Below, in pieces: positions 7,345-14,621 of a DNA stretch of 54,007 nt. Under the pieces are notes generated by a model. It saw nothing but the letters and a program-made list of their open reading frames with translations, did no database searches and was not told where the DNA came from. Origin of the DNA: Aphanizomenon flos-aquae FACHB-1287 (lineage in GTDB: Bacteria; Cyanobacteriota; Cyanobacteriia; Cyanobacteriales; Nostocaceae). The position numbers and the translations under genes are program-made. Location: positions 1 through 54,007 of the forward strand of contig NZ_JACJTO010000031.1 in NCBI RefSeq assembly GCF_014698755.1, in the 5' to 3' direction. Every line of letters starts with the position of its first letter. Position 1 is the stretch's first letter.

Positions 7345-8496
7345 ATGACATCTACAATTTCCATCAATAATAGTCAGCATCTAGGACTAGAACCCCTAGA
7401 TATCCCCCACCGTCTATTACTCGGTCCTGGTCCTTCTAACGCCCATCCAGAGGTATTACAGGCGATGAATACCACACCCTTAGGGCATTTAGATCCGGCT
7501 TTTTTAACTCTGATGGATGAGATTCAATCTCTGTTACGCTATGTATGGCAAACGGAAAACCCCCATACTATCGCTGTCAGTGGCACGGGTACAGCAGCAA
7601 TGGAGGCCTCTCTAGCTAATGCCGTAGAACCGGGTGATGTGGTATTAATTGGTGTGGCAGGTTATTTCGGTAATCGTTTGGTAGATATGGCGGGCAGATA
7701 TGGCGCAGATGTAAGAACTATTACTAAGCCTTGGGGACAAGTTTTCAATTTAGAGGAAATTAGCGCCGCAGTAGCTACCCATAAACCGACGATTTTAGCT
7801 TTAGTTCATGCAGAAACTTCCACCGGTGCTCGTCAACCTTTGGAAGGTGTGGGTGAGTTGTGTCGTCAGCATGGTACGTTATTATTGGTGGATACCGTGA
7901 CTAGTTTAGGTGGTGTTCCCATCTTGTTGGATGATTGGGGTGTTGATTTGGCTTATAGTTGTAGTCAAAAAGGCTTAGGTTGCTCTCCAGGTGCGTCACC
8001 ATTTACCATGAGTGGGCAAGCAATGGAGAAGTTACACAAACGGCAATCTAAGGTGGCAAACTGGTATTTAGATATGACATTGTTGAGGAAATATTGGGGT
8101 ACTGAACGCACATATCACCACACCGCACCAATTAATTTATATTATGGTTTACGGGAAGCTCTGCGTTTGCTGGCAGAAGAAGGTTTAGCAAATTGTTGGC
8201 AACGTCATCAAAAGAATGTAGAATATCTTTGGGAAGGATTGGAAGATATGGGGTTAAAAATGCACGTTGAGAAGCAATACAGGCTACCAACTTTAACTAC
8301 TGTCTGTATTCCTGAAGGCGTAAATGGTAAATTAGTTGCACGCCAATTATTACTTGAGCATAATATTGAGATTGGTGGCGGTTTGGGCGAATTAGCGGGT
8401 AAGGTTTGGCGTGTGGGTTTAATGGGTTTTAATAGTCGTCCTGAAAGTGTGGATAAGCTAATAGCCGCCCTGGGAACAATGATATCTAATAATTAA
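7345..8496 (+). CDS. Serine/alanine-glyoxylate aminotransferase (class V, PLP)
   Basis: A 383-residue cytosolic class-V aminotransferase that moves the amino group of alanine or serine to glyoxylate, fitting removal of photorespiratory glyoxylate. Visible are LLLGPGPSNAHPEVLQAM (family N-terminus), GTGTAAMEASL (80-90, phosphate loop), HAETSTGAR (155-163), VDT (182-184, Asp binding the pyridine N) and the PLP Lys209 in CSQKGLGC. I chose the ATG at 7345; the ATG at 7219 would place 42 unmatched residues inside a terminator hairpin. Regulation may involve that upstream hairpin. Which amino donor is preferred is not visible. Confidence 0.9.
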   Translation: MTSTISINNSQHLGLEPLDIPHRLLLGPGPSNAHPEVLQAMNTTPLGHLDPAFLTLMDEIQSLLRYVWQTENPHTIAVSGTGTAAMEASLANAVEPGDVVLIGVAGYFGNRLVDMAGRYGADVRTITKPWGQVFNLEEISAAVATHKPTILALVHAETSTGARQPLEGVGELCRQHGTLLLVDTVTSLGGVPILLDDWGVDLAYSCSQKGLGCSPGASPFTMSGQAMEKLHKRQSKVANWYLDMTLLRKYWGTERTYHHTAPINLYYGLREALRLLAEEGLANCWQRHQKNVEYLWEGLEDMGLKMHVEKQYRLPTLTTVCIPEGVNGKLVARQLLLEHNIEIGGGLGELAGKVWRVGLMGFNSRPESVDKLIAALGTMISNN

Positions 8497-8652
8497 TTCC
8501 TTTGTGGTTGGGCTGAAGCCTTACATGATGTTTGAAAAGTCATGATTGATCTATCAAATATTTTGACGAGAATTTGTACTTCTTGTATGTTGAATTCAGG
8601 AAGTTGGAGAAATTACCTCAATTTTCGGTATAAATTAAAAGGGGTATCTGTC

Positions 8653-8841
8653 ATGAAAGAATACATGAGTATTTTAGAGGGATTAGTCGAGCAGTTGACA
8701 CTAGCTGCAATTTTAGAAATGCTAGAACGGATATGCCATAAAAAGGCGGAAAATCTCAGAACTCACTGGAATGATGAAGAATCAGCAAAGTTGTGGGAGA
8801 AAGCAGCTAGACAGATAGAAAATATCAATGTTGATATTTAA
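8653..8841 (+). CDS. Small conserved cyanobacterial protein, function unknown
   Basis: A 62-residue soluble, largely helical protein beginning MKEYMSILEGLVEQLTL and ending in a helix with RTHWNDEESAKLWEKAA. It looks like a small uncharacterised family I associate with cyanobacteria. The frame is open back to 8542, but the codons before 8653 look non-coding, and the ATG at 8653 starts a compact helical protein. A hairpin follows at 8872. It has no catalytic motifs or membrane segments. Its place between an aminotransferase and a pseudouridine synthase gives no clear hint. Confidence 0.6.
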   Translation: MKEYMSILEGLVEQLTLAAILEMLERICHKKAENLRTHWNDEESAKLWEKAARQIENINVDI

Positions 8842-8871
8842 ATTTTAGGAAAACAAATTGCTCCTAATTGA

Positions 8872-8900
8872 TGGTTATTTTCAGTTAATGGAAATAACCA
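8872..8900 (+). terminator. Hairpin after the small conserved gene
   Basis: TGGTTATTT (8872-8880) and AAATAACCA (8892-8900) form a perfect 9-bp stem with an 11-base loop. It is followed by a T-rich but broken tract, and is probably a weak terminator. Confidence 0.5.
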
Positions 8901-8983
8901 ATTCTTAATTTTGTAGATAGATAATTACCCTAAAAAACAGCTTTAACAAAAATTTATTACTTATATTATACTCTATATATTTT

Positions 8984-10603
8984 ATGACTCTTCTGCATCC
9001 AATTTCAGACTTTATCAAATCTGATTTAATCATTTCTTCTGCACCTCCTAACTATTATTATCAAGGAAAATGTCCCCAAACTGGTGAAATACTAAGATTA
9101 CCTCGTACCCCTTTAGCTGAAGATATAGCTAATAGTCTCATGCAACAATTTGAGCAAAATCACCTTTATTTCTATGAGGGAAAAATGTATGGTATTTTAT
9201 TAGTTGAATTACCCAATGGTGAACAAAGAATTATTAAAGCTTTTTCTGGTTTATTAAATGGTCATGGTATGGTTTTAGGCTGGGTTTCACCTATTCCTGG
9301 AAGGGAGGAAGTAGCTTTATTAGAAAATGAGATTTTAGCAAAATTAGAAACTATTAAAAAACAGATAATTAATCTTCAAGAAATTACTGAAAGACAAACA
9401 TATCAAACTCTCTCCGATCAATATATCGAAGAATTACAAGCTATTAGTTTCCATCATCATTATAGCAAACTACAACGACAGGAACAAAGGCAAGAATTTG
9501 ATCAAATTCTTACAGGTGAATCTCTAAAAATTGCCCTGGAAAAACTGGAAGCAGAAAGCCGTCAACAGGGAATTGAACGCCGAAATATTAAACGCCGTCA
9601 AAATGAAGTTTTACAACCTTTAAAGGCTATTATAGCCGCTGCTGATAGGAAAATTATCGAACTCAAACAACAACGTAAACAACTATCTCGCCAATTACAA
9701 ACAGAAATGCACGCTGCATATAGTTTAACTAATTTTTATGGACAATCTCTATCTTTACAGCAATTATTACCAGGAGGAACACCAACTGGAACGGGGGAAT
9801 GTTGCGCTCCTAAATTATTACATTATGCAGCTACTCATAAATTAAAACCTTTAGCAATGGCTGAATTTTGGTGGGGTAATTCTTCTATAGAAAATAAAGT
9901 TTCTGGAGAATTTTATGGTGCTTGTTTAGAAAGATGTCAGCCATTAATGGGATTTTTATTGTCAGGATTAAAGCCAAATAAACCAGAAATAATTTATGAG
10001 GATAAATGGCTAATTGTAGTTAATAAATCATCAGGATTATTGTCTGTTCCTGGTCGTTATTCTCATAATCAAGATAGTGTGATTAGTCGTTTACGTTATT
10101 TATATAATCAAGAAATAATGGCGATACATCGTTTAGATCAAGATACTTCTGGGATTTTATTAATAGCTAAAGATGTAGTTACTTGTTCTCAATTAAGTCA
10201 ACAATTTCAACAAAGACAAATTCATAAAGTTTATGAAGCTTTGCTTACAGGTTCTCTAGCTATTAATGAAGGTGAAATTAATTTACCTTTATGGGGAAAT
10301 CCTGATTATCGTCCTTATCAAGAAGTGGATTTATCACGAGGTAAACCTAGTTTAACTCACTTCCGCGTTATGAACAGAGAAGGAAATTATACCCGTGTTG
10401 AATTTGTGCCTTTGACTGGACGTACTCATCAATTACGGGTTCATGCTGCTGACAAGAGAGGACTGGGAATGACGATTTTAGGGGATAAACTCTATGGTTG
10501 TTTGAAGAGTGTCAGTAGATTATATTTACACGCAAGGGAGTTGAGTTTTTATCATCCCCAGCTAGGAAAAATATTACACTTACAGGTAAAAACACCGTTT
10601 TAA
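8984..10603 (+). CDS. RluA-family RNA pseudouridine synthase with long N-terminal region
   Basis: A 539-residue protein that should isomerise uridine in ribosomal or transfer RNA. The C-terminal catalytic domain (about 330-539) carries HRLDQDTSGILL with the catalytic Asp, the KVYEALL motif and GRTHQLRVH. The first ~330 residues hold an N-terminal domain, a charged coiled coil (about 120-240, rich in RRQNEV/KQQRKQ), and the segment GTGECCAPKLLHYAA...MAEFWWG found in the long RluA-type proteins. The target site is unknown. The start at 8984 (MTLLHPISDF) is preceded by AT-rich sequence without a strong ribosome site. Monocistronic; convergent with MFS debris. Confidence 0.88.
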   Translation: MTLLHPISDFIKSDLIISSAPPNYYYQGKCPQTGEILRLPRTPLAEDIANSLMQQFEQNHLYFYEGKMYGILLVELPNGEQRIIKAFSGLLNGHGMVLGWVSPIPGREEVALLENEILAKLETIKKQIINLQEITERQTYQTLSDQYIEELQAISFHHHYSKLQRQEQRQEFDQILTGESLKIALEKLEAESRQQGIERRNIKRRQNEVLQPLKAIIAAADRKIIELKQQRKQLSRQLQTEMHAAYSLTNFYGQSLSLQQLLPGGTPTGTGECCAPKLLHYAATHKLKPLAMAEFWWGNSSIENKVSGEFYGACLERCQPLMGFLLSGLKPNKPEIIYEDKWLIVVNKSSGLLSVPGRYSHNQDSVISRLRYLYNQEIMAIHRLDQDTSGILLIAKDVVTCSQLSQQFQQRQIHKVYEALLTGSLAINEGEINLPLWGNPDYRPYQEVDLSRGKPSLTHFRVMNREGNYTRVEFVPLTGRTHQLRVHAADKRGLGMTILGDKLYGCLKSVSRLYLHARELSFYHPQLGKILHLQVKTPF

Positions 10604-10612
10604 TTATTATTA

Positions 10613-10988
10613 TTAATAAAGCTGTTGTGCAAATTGGAAAAAGCCTTGTAATGCACCTATACCGTAAGCGGATTGTAGATAACCAAAGGTTGTGGCATTA
10701 GCTCCAAACTTTACATTAACTAAGGCTGCAACACCGATGATAATGGGACCTAGCATCGCAAAATTAATCATTGCTATGAGTAACAGGCTAATGCGAATTG
10801 CAGTCCGTGTCCAGGCATACGTTAAACCTAAACTCACCTGTTAAAGCTTGTTCCTCTGGTTCAGTTGTCAGAGGTTGACGACGACGAGTCCGCACTAGGT
10901 ATATGAACAAACTACCAAAGGCAAATATAAGTGTATTGATTGCAAAAGCAACTGAATCCAATGTATTTAATGCTTTAAGCTTGTTCAT
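10613..10988 (-). pseudogene. Decayed MFS transporter (central fragment, frameshifted)
   Basis: Two minus-strand frames join into one MFS-type protein. Frame one begins at 10988 with NTLDSVAFAINTLIFAFGS, then RTRRRQP and LTGE; near 10838 the frame shifts and continues VSLGLTYAWTRTA, LLIAMINFAMLGP and LQSAYGIGALQG. This corresponds to the middle of an EntS/MFS_3-like permease of about 420 residues. The first half and the C-terminal helices are missing and the tail reads into unrelated sequence. At least one indel and two truncations make it non-functional. Confidence 0.75.
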
Positions 10989-11187
10989 ATTTGATTAGAT
11001 GAGACGATAGTATTATAATTTATGTGTTTCACTATGTCAATATTAATATCCAATAATTTCCATTTATTTTAGTGATAGAAGGACTACTTGCAGTCTGTTC
11101 AAAAAGCATCACAAATTATCTCAAAATCATGTTTGAGTCTGTCAATACGTAAGTCCTATTGAATTAATCTGAATTTGTAAAAATATA

Positions 11188-11217
11188 TTGACAAACACTT
11201 TAGGTTTATTATATTAT
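11188..11217 (+). promoter_or_regulatory. Promoter of the TetR-HlyD-DevC operon
   Basis: TTGACA at 11188-11193 is a perfect -35 box; TATATT (11210-11215) or TATTAT (11212-11217) is the -10 at 16 or 18 bases spacing. The operator palindrome at 11222-11241 lies over the predicted start of transcription. Confidence 0.6.
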
Positions 11218-11221
11218 TTAA

Positions 11222-11241
11222 TATAACGAGCGTTCGATATA
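11222..11241. promoter_or_regulatory. Likely TetR-type operator
   Basis: TATAACGAGCGTTCGATATA matches its own reverse complement at 16 of 20 positions. It sits 15 bases before the regulator start codon, just downstream of the -10. This is the size, symmetry and place expected for an autoregulatory TetR-family operator. Confidence 0.6.
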
Positions 11242-11256
11242 AAGACGATAGCTGTT

Positions 11257-11850
11257 ATGCCAAAAATTGTTAATCATGAACAATACCGTAAAGAATTACT
11301 CGGTAAATGTTTTAATTTGTTTGCTGAAAAAGGCTATGCAGCGATTACTATGCGCCAGATTTCTGCGAGTTTAAAGGTTTCCACAGGTACGCTATATCAT
11401 TATTTTCCCAACAAACAAGCTTTGTTTGAACAATTGGTGGAAGAAATTAGTCAGCAGGATATCATTACAGCTTTAACAGAATTTGGAGGAAAAAATAACT
11501 TATTAGAATTGATGGCAGCTTTGGGTCGATATCTTGTTAGAAATGAGGATTACTTAATTAAATGGACTTACCTATGGGTTGATTTTTGTCAACATCAAGA
11601 CTCAAAAATAATGCTAACTAATAGCACTGTTTTTAAACGTGCTAATCAACGATGTCAGCAGTTAGCTTGTGATTTATTAGGTGTTCGAGACGTGGTATTA
11701 GCGTCTTTTGTTTTGAGTTTTGTAAATGGTGTGGTTTTAGAGAAATTATGGGGTAATGAGAATATTGATTTCTCTGAACAGTGTCAGCTTTTAGGAGAAA
11801 TGATTGTAGCCTATTTACGACAAAAAAACGACTTTAAAGTTAGTATTTAA
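11257..11850 (+). CDS. TetR/AcrR-family transcriptional regulator
   Basis: A 197-residue repressor. The N-terminal helix-turn-helix is clear: LGKCFNLFAEKGYAAITMRQ, then ISASLKVSTGTLYHYFPNKQALFEQL (about 12-63). The C-terminal part (about 80-190) is the all-helical ligand-binding and dimer domain, whose ligand is unknown. It is the first gene of an operon with an HlyD-type adaptor and a DevC permease (44 bp to the next ATG), so it probably controls that exporter and itself through the palindrome at 11222-11241. Confidence 0.88.
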   Translation: MPKIVNHEQYRKELLGKCFNLFAEKGYAAITMRQISASLKVSTGTLYHYFPNKQALFEQLVEEISQQDIITALTEFGGKNNLLELMAALGRYLVRNEDYLIKWTYLWVDFCQHQDSKIMLTNSTVFKRANQRCQQLACDLLGVRDVVLASFVLSFVNGVVLEKLWGNENIDFSEQCQLLGEMIVAYLRQKNDFKVSI

Positions 11851-11894
11851 GCATCAATAAATGTAAAGAAATTTGTTTTGTCACTTTGGGAATT

Positions 11895-13187
11895 ATGATG
11901 AGTTATAAACTGTTGTTTAAACCTAAAAATCAAGGGTTAATTGCTTTAATAGTTGCGGCCACTGCGATAACAGGAGGAATTGCTATTTATGGGATTTCTA
12001 ACTTTGGAAAAGTGGAAAAATCTTCTGTAATTGAAGCAAAACCAATTGTCCCAATTTCGCCAATGGTGACTGCTTTAGGAAGATTAGAACCGGAAACGGA
12101 AATAATTAAATTATCTGCACCTTTAGCATTAGATGGCGATCGCATTTCTGAACTATTAGTTAAAGAAAGTGATAATGTTAAAATGGGTCAAGTAATTGCC
12201 GTTTTACAATCTCGTGATCTGTTAGAAAATGCCCTAATTCAAAGTCAGAAACAGGTGAAAGTTGCCCAAGCTAAATTACAACAAATTAAGGCTGGTGCTA
12301 AATCAGGAGAAATTGCCGCACAGCAAGCAATTATTGAGAGAATTAAAGCTCAATATGTAGGAGATAAACAAGCCCAACAGGAAAATATTGCTCGGATATC
12401 AGCCCAATGGGAAGGTGATAGAATCGCCCAAACAGCAACTATTAATAAATTAATAGCAGAATTAAAAAATGCAGAAGCAGAATATCAACGCTATCAACAG
12501 TTATTTTCTGAAGGAGTAATTTCTAATTCTGTAATTGATAGTAAACGTTTAAATGTAGAAACCGCAAAACAAATATTAAATGAATCTCAAGCGGTTCTCA
12601 AACGGATTAATACCACCGCAAATAAACAATTAGCAGAAGCTAAAATTGCCCTAAATCGTATTAATAATACTAGCAATAAAGAAATTAGTGAAGCTAAGGC
12701 TAAACTTAATAGTATTGCCGAAATTCGTCCCGTTGATATAGAATTAGCCAGAACAGAAGTAGATAGTGCGATCGCTAATTTGCAACGTGCAAAAACCGAA
12801 CTACAAGCAGCTTATATTCGCGCTCCTATGACGGGACAAATTATTAAAATTCATGCCCGTGTTGGTGAAAAAATTGATAATTCAGGGGTGGCTGACTTTG
12901 CTCAAACTAAGACAATGATGGCAGTAGCAGAAGTTTATCAAACAGATATTAGTAAGATAAAATTAGGACAAAAAGCCACAATTACCAGTCAAGGATTTAC
13001 AGGAGAATTAAAAGGTATAGTCCAACAAATTGGGTTACAAGTCAAGCGCCAAAACGTCTTTGGTGATCAACCCGGAGAAAACTTAGATGGTCGAATTATT
13101 GAAGTAAAAATCCGCCTAAATCCTGAAGATAGTAAACGAGTTTCTGGCTTAACTAACTTACAAGTCCAAACAGCAATTAAATTGTAA
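11895..13187 (+). CDS. HlyD/DevB-type membrane fusion (adaptor) protein
   Basis: A 430-residue periplasmic adaptor anchored by one N-terminal helix (about 12-33, LIALIVAATAITGGIAIYG). The lipoyl half GRLEPETEIIKLSAP...ISELLVKESDNVKMGQVIAVL (about 63-110) is followed by a long coiled-coil hairpin rich in Ala, Gln and Lys (about 110-285). The returning lipoyl half YIRAPMTGQIIKIHARVGE and the beta-barrel follow. It would link the DevC permease to an outer-membrane pore such as TolC. In Anabaena the DevBCA exporter of this family moves heterocyst envelope glycolipid; the cargo here is unknown. I chose ATG 11895 over the upstream TTG at 11886. Confidence 0.85.
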   Translation: MMSYKLLFKPKNQGLIALIVAATAITGGIAIYGISNFGKVEKSSVIEAKPIVPISPMVTALGRLEPETEIIKLSAPLALDGDRISELLVKESDNVKMGQVIAVLQSRDLLENALIQSQKQVKVAQAKLQQIKAGAKSGEIAAQQAIIERIKAQYVGDKQAQQENIARISAQWEGDRIAQTATINKLIAELKNAEAEYQRYQQLFSEGVISNSVIDSKRLNVETAKQILNESQAVLKRINTTANKQLAEAKIALNRINNTSNKEISEAKAKLNSIAEIRPVDIELARTEVDSAIANLQRAKTELQAAYIRAPMTGQIIKIHARVGEKIDNSGVADFAQTKTMMAVAEVYQTDISKIKLGQKATITSQGFTGELKGIVQQIGLQVKRQNVFGDQPGENLDGRIIEVKIRLNPEDSKRVSGLTNLQVQTAIKL

Positions 13188-13233
13188 TTTACATTGTAAA
13201 TTCCTTACCATAAAGGTGCAAAAAATAAAAATC

Positions 13234-14412
13234 ATGATTAATATATTTCGGAAAACGCCCCTAGCTTGGCGACAATTAATGAAAGAAAAAACGCGGCTAG
13301 TGATTGCAGTATCGGGAATTGCCTTTGCTGATCTACTAATATTTATTCAAATGGGTTTTGAAAGTGCATTATTTGATTCTGCTATCAAACCTCATCGTAA
13401 TTTACAAGCTGATTTAGTTTTAATTAATCCGCAATTTCAAACTCTATTTTCAGTTAAAAGTTTTTCTAGAGAAAGACTTTATCAAGCATTAAGTTATGAA
13501 GGTGTAAAATCAGTTAGCTCTATTTACATTGGTACGGGACAATGGCGTAATCCTCAAACAAAACTTGATCGATCTATTTTAGTTTGGGGTGTAGATCCAG
13601 CTACACCTGGTTTAAAGTTTCCTGAAGTTCAAGCTAATAAAGATTATCTCAAACAATTAAATCAAGTTTTGTTTGATGAAGCTAGTCGTCCAGAATATGG
13701 AGAAATTGGGAAAATTTTTCGAGAAACAGGAAAATTTAATGCTGAATTAAACGGAAAAAATCTGAATATTAAAGGTTTATTTCAAAATGGTGCTTCCTTT
13801 GCTTCTGATGGTAATGTTGTCACTAGTGATTCTACTTTTCTGCAATTATTTCCTACTCGCAAACCTGATCAAATTGAAGTTGGTTTAATTACTCTCAAAC
13901 CTGGTGTAGATATTGAAAAAATCAAAGCCAAATTGAAAATAGGATTAAATTCAGATCCTCAAAATCCTTTTGTGGAAGTTGGGACTCCAGAAACATTTGC
14001 TCAAAAGGAAAAGGATTATTGGGCTAATGGTACAGGTATTGGTTTTATTTTTGGTTTGGGTGTGATTGTCGGTTTCATTGTTGGTATTGTCATTGTTTAT
14101 CAAATCCTTTATTCTGATGTTTCTGATCACTTACCAGAATACGCGACTCTTAAAGCAATGGGTTACACTGATAATTATCTTTTGCTAGTTTTATTACAAG
14201 AAGCATTGTTATTAGCTGTATTTGGTTATTTACCTGCATTTTTGCTATCTTTTGGCATATATCAATTAACTTTTACTGCGACTCTTTTACCCATAGCTAT
14301 GAAATTAGATCGGGCAATTAATGTTTTTATCTTAACAATAATTATGTGTACTTTTTCCGGTGCAATTGCTATGCAAAAACTCCGTTCTGCAGATCCTGCG
14401 GACATTTTTTAA
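13234..14412 (+). CDS. devC: DevC-family ABC exporter permease
   Basis: A 392-residue inner-membrane permease of the MacB/FtsX type. It starts INIFRKTPLAWRQLMKEKTR, has one TM helix at about 21-42, a large periplasmic domain (about 45-265) with DLVLINPQFQTLF, and three C-terminal helices (about 275-385) with YATLKAMGY and FSGAIAMQKLRSADPADIF, all typical of DevC. It follows the adaptor by 46 bases. An in-frame GTG at 13216 is possible, but the ATG at 13234 fits the family start. The partner ATPase DevA, normally next, is absent; the operon is followed by gene debris and glgB in the opposite direction. Confidence 0.88.
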   Translation: MINIFRKTPLAWRQLMKEKTRLVIAVSGIAFADLLIFIQMGFESALFDSAIKPHRNLQADLVLINPQFQTLFSVKSFSRERLYQALSYEGVKSVSSIYIGTGQWRNPQTKLDRSILVWGVDPATPGLKFPEVQANKDYLKQLNQVLFDEASRPEYGEIGKIFRETGKFNAELNGKNLNIKGLFQNGASFASDGNVVTSDSTFLQLFPTRKPDQIEVGLITLKPGVDIEKIKAKLKIGLNSDPQNPFVEVGTPETFAQKEKDYWANGTGIGFIFGLGVIVGFIVGIVIVYQILYSDVSDHLPEYATLKAMGYTDNYLLLVLLQEALLLAVFGYLPAFLLSFGIYQLTFTATLLPIAMKLDRAINVFILTIIMCTFSGAIAMQKLRSADPADIF

Positions 14413-14444
14413 ACTTATAATTGTCAAAGGTAAAAAGCAAAGAA

Positions 14445-14466
14445 CTATTACCTGTGCTGACTTCTG
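14445..14466 (-). pseudogene. Ghost copy of the glgB 3' end
   Basis: These 22 bases match 14627-14648, the coding end of glgB (residues QKSAQVI), with one mismatch. They lie about 180 bases beyond the true glgB stop. The copy shows that a duplication or insertion took place between glgB and devC. Confidence 0.55.
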
Positions 14467-14501
14467 CTCACACATTCAATTCAAAATATCTCTTAGTTTT
14501 A

Positions 14502-14585
14502 GCTCAAATTAACTCCACCACCGGCGTTAAAAGTTTGCCCCTTTAATTCCTCTAAACTACAAATCTGGATATCAATTAGGTCTAA
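14502..14585 (-). pseudogene. Fragment of an NAD-dependent sugar epimerase gene
   Basis: On the minus strand this stretch reads LDLIDIQICSLEELKGQT, then FNAGGGVNLS and a stop. It strongly resembles an internal part of CDP-paratose 2-epimerase-like short-chain dehydrogenases (…GQTFNAGGG…). Nothing of the nucleotide-binding or catalytic parts remains nearby, so it is an isolated remnant of about 28 codons. The call rests on a short match by eye. Confidence 0.45.
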
Positions 14586-14593
14586 CAAACACA

Positions 14594-14616
14594 TAGGGTG
14601 AGCATTGCCCACCCTA
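14594..14616 (-). terminator. Hairpin after glgB
   Basis: TAGGGTG (14594-14600) pairs with CACCCTA (14610-14616) around a short loop, five bases beyond the glgB stop. The GGGTGAGCATTGCCCACCC type of palindrome looks like a dispersed intergenic repeat; it may stop glgB transcription. Confidence 0.45.
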
Positions 14617-14621
14617 CAGGA

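Noticed and set aside
8542-8652. N-terminal extension of the small protein at 8653
   Set aside because: Sequence quality looks non-coding, and ATG 8653 starts a compact helical protein.
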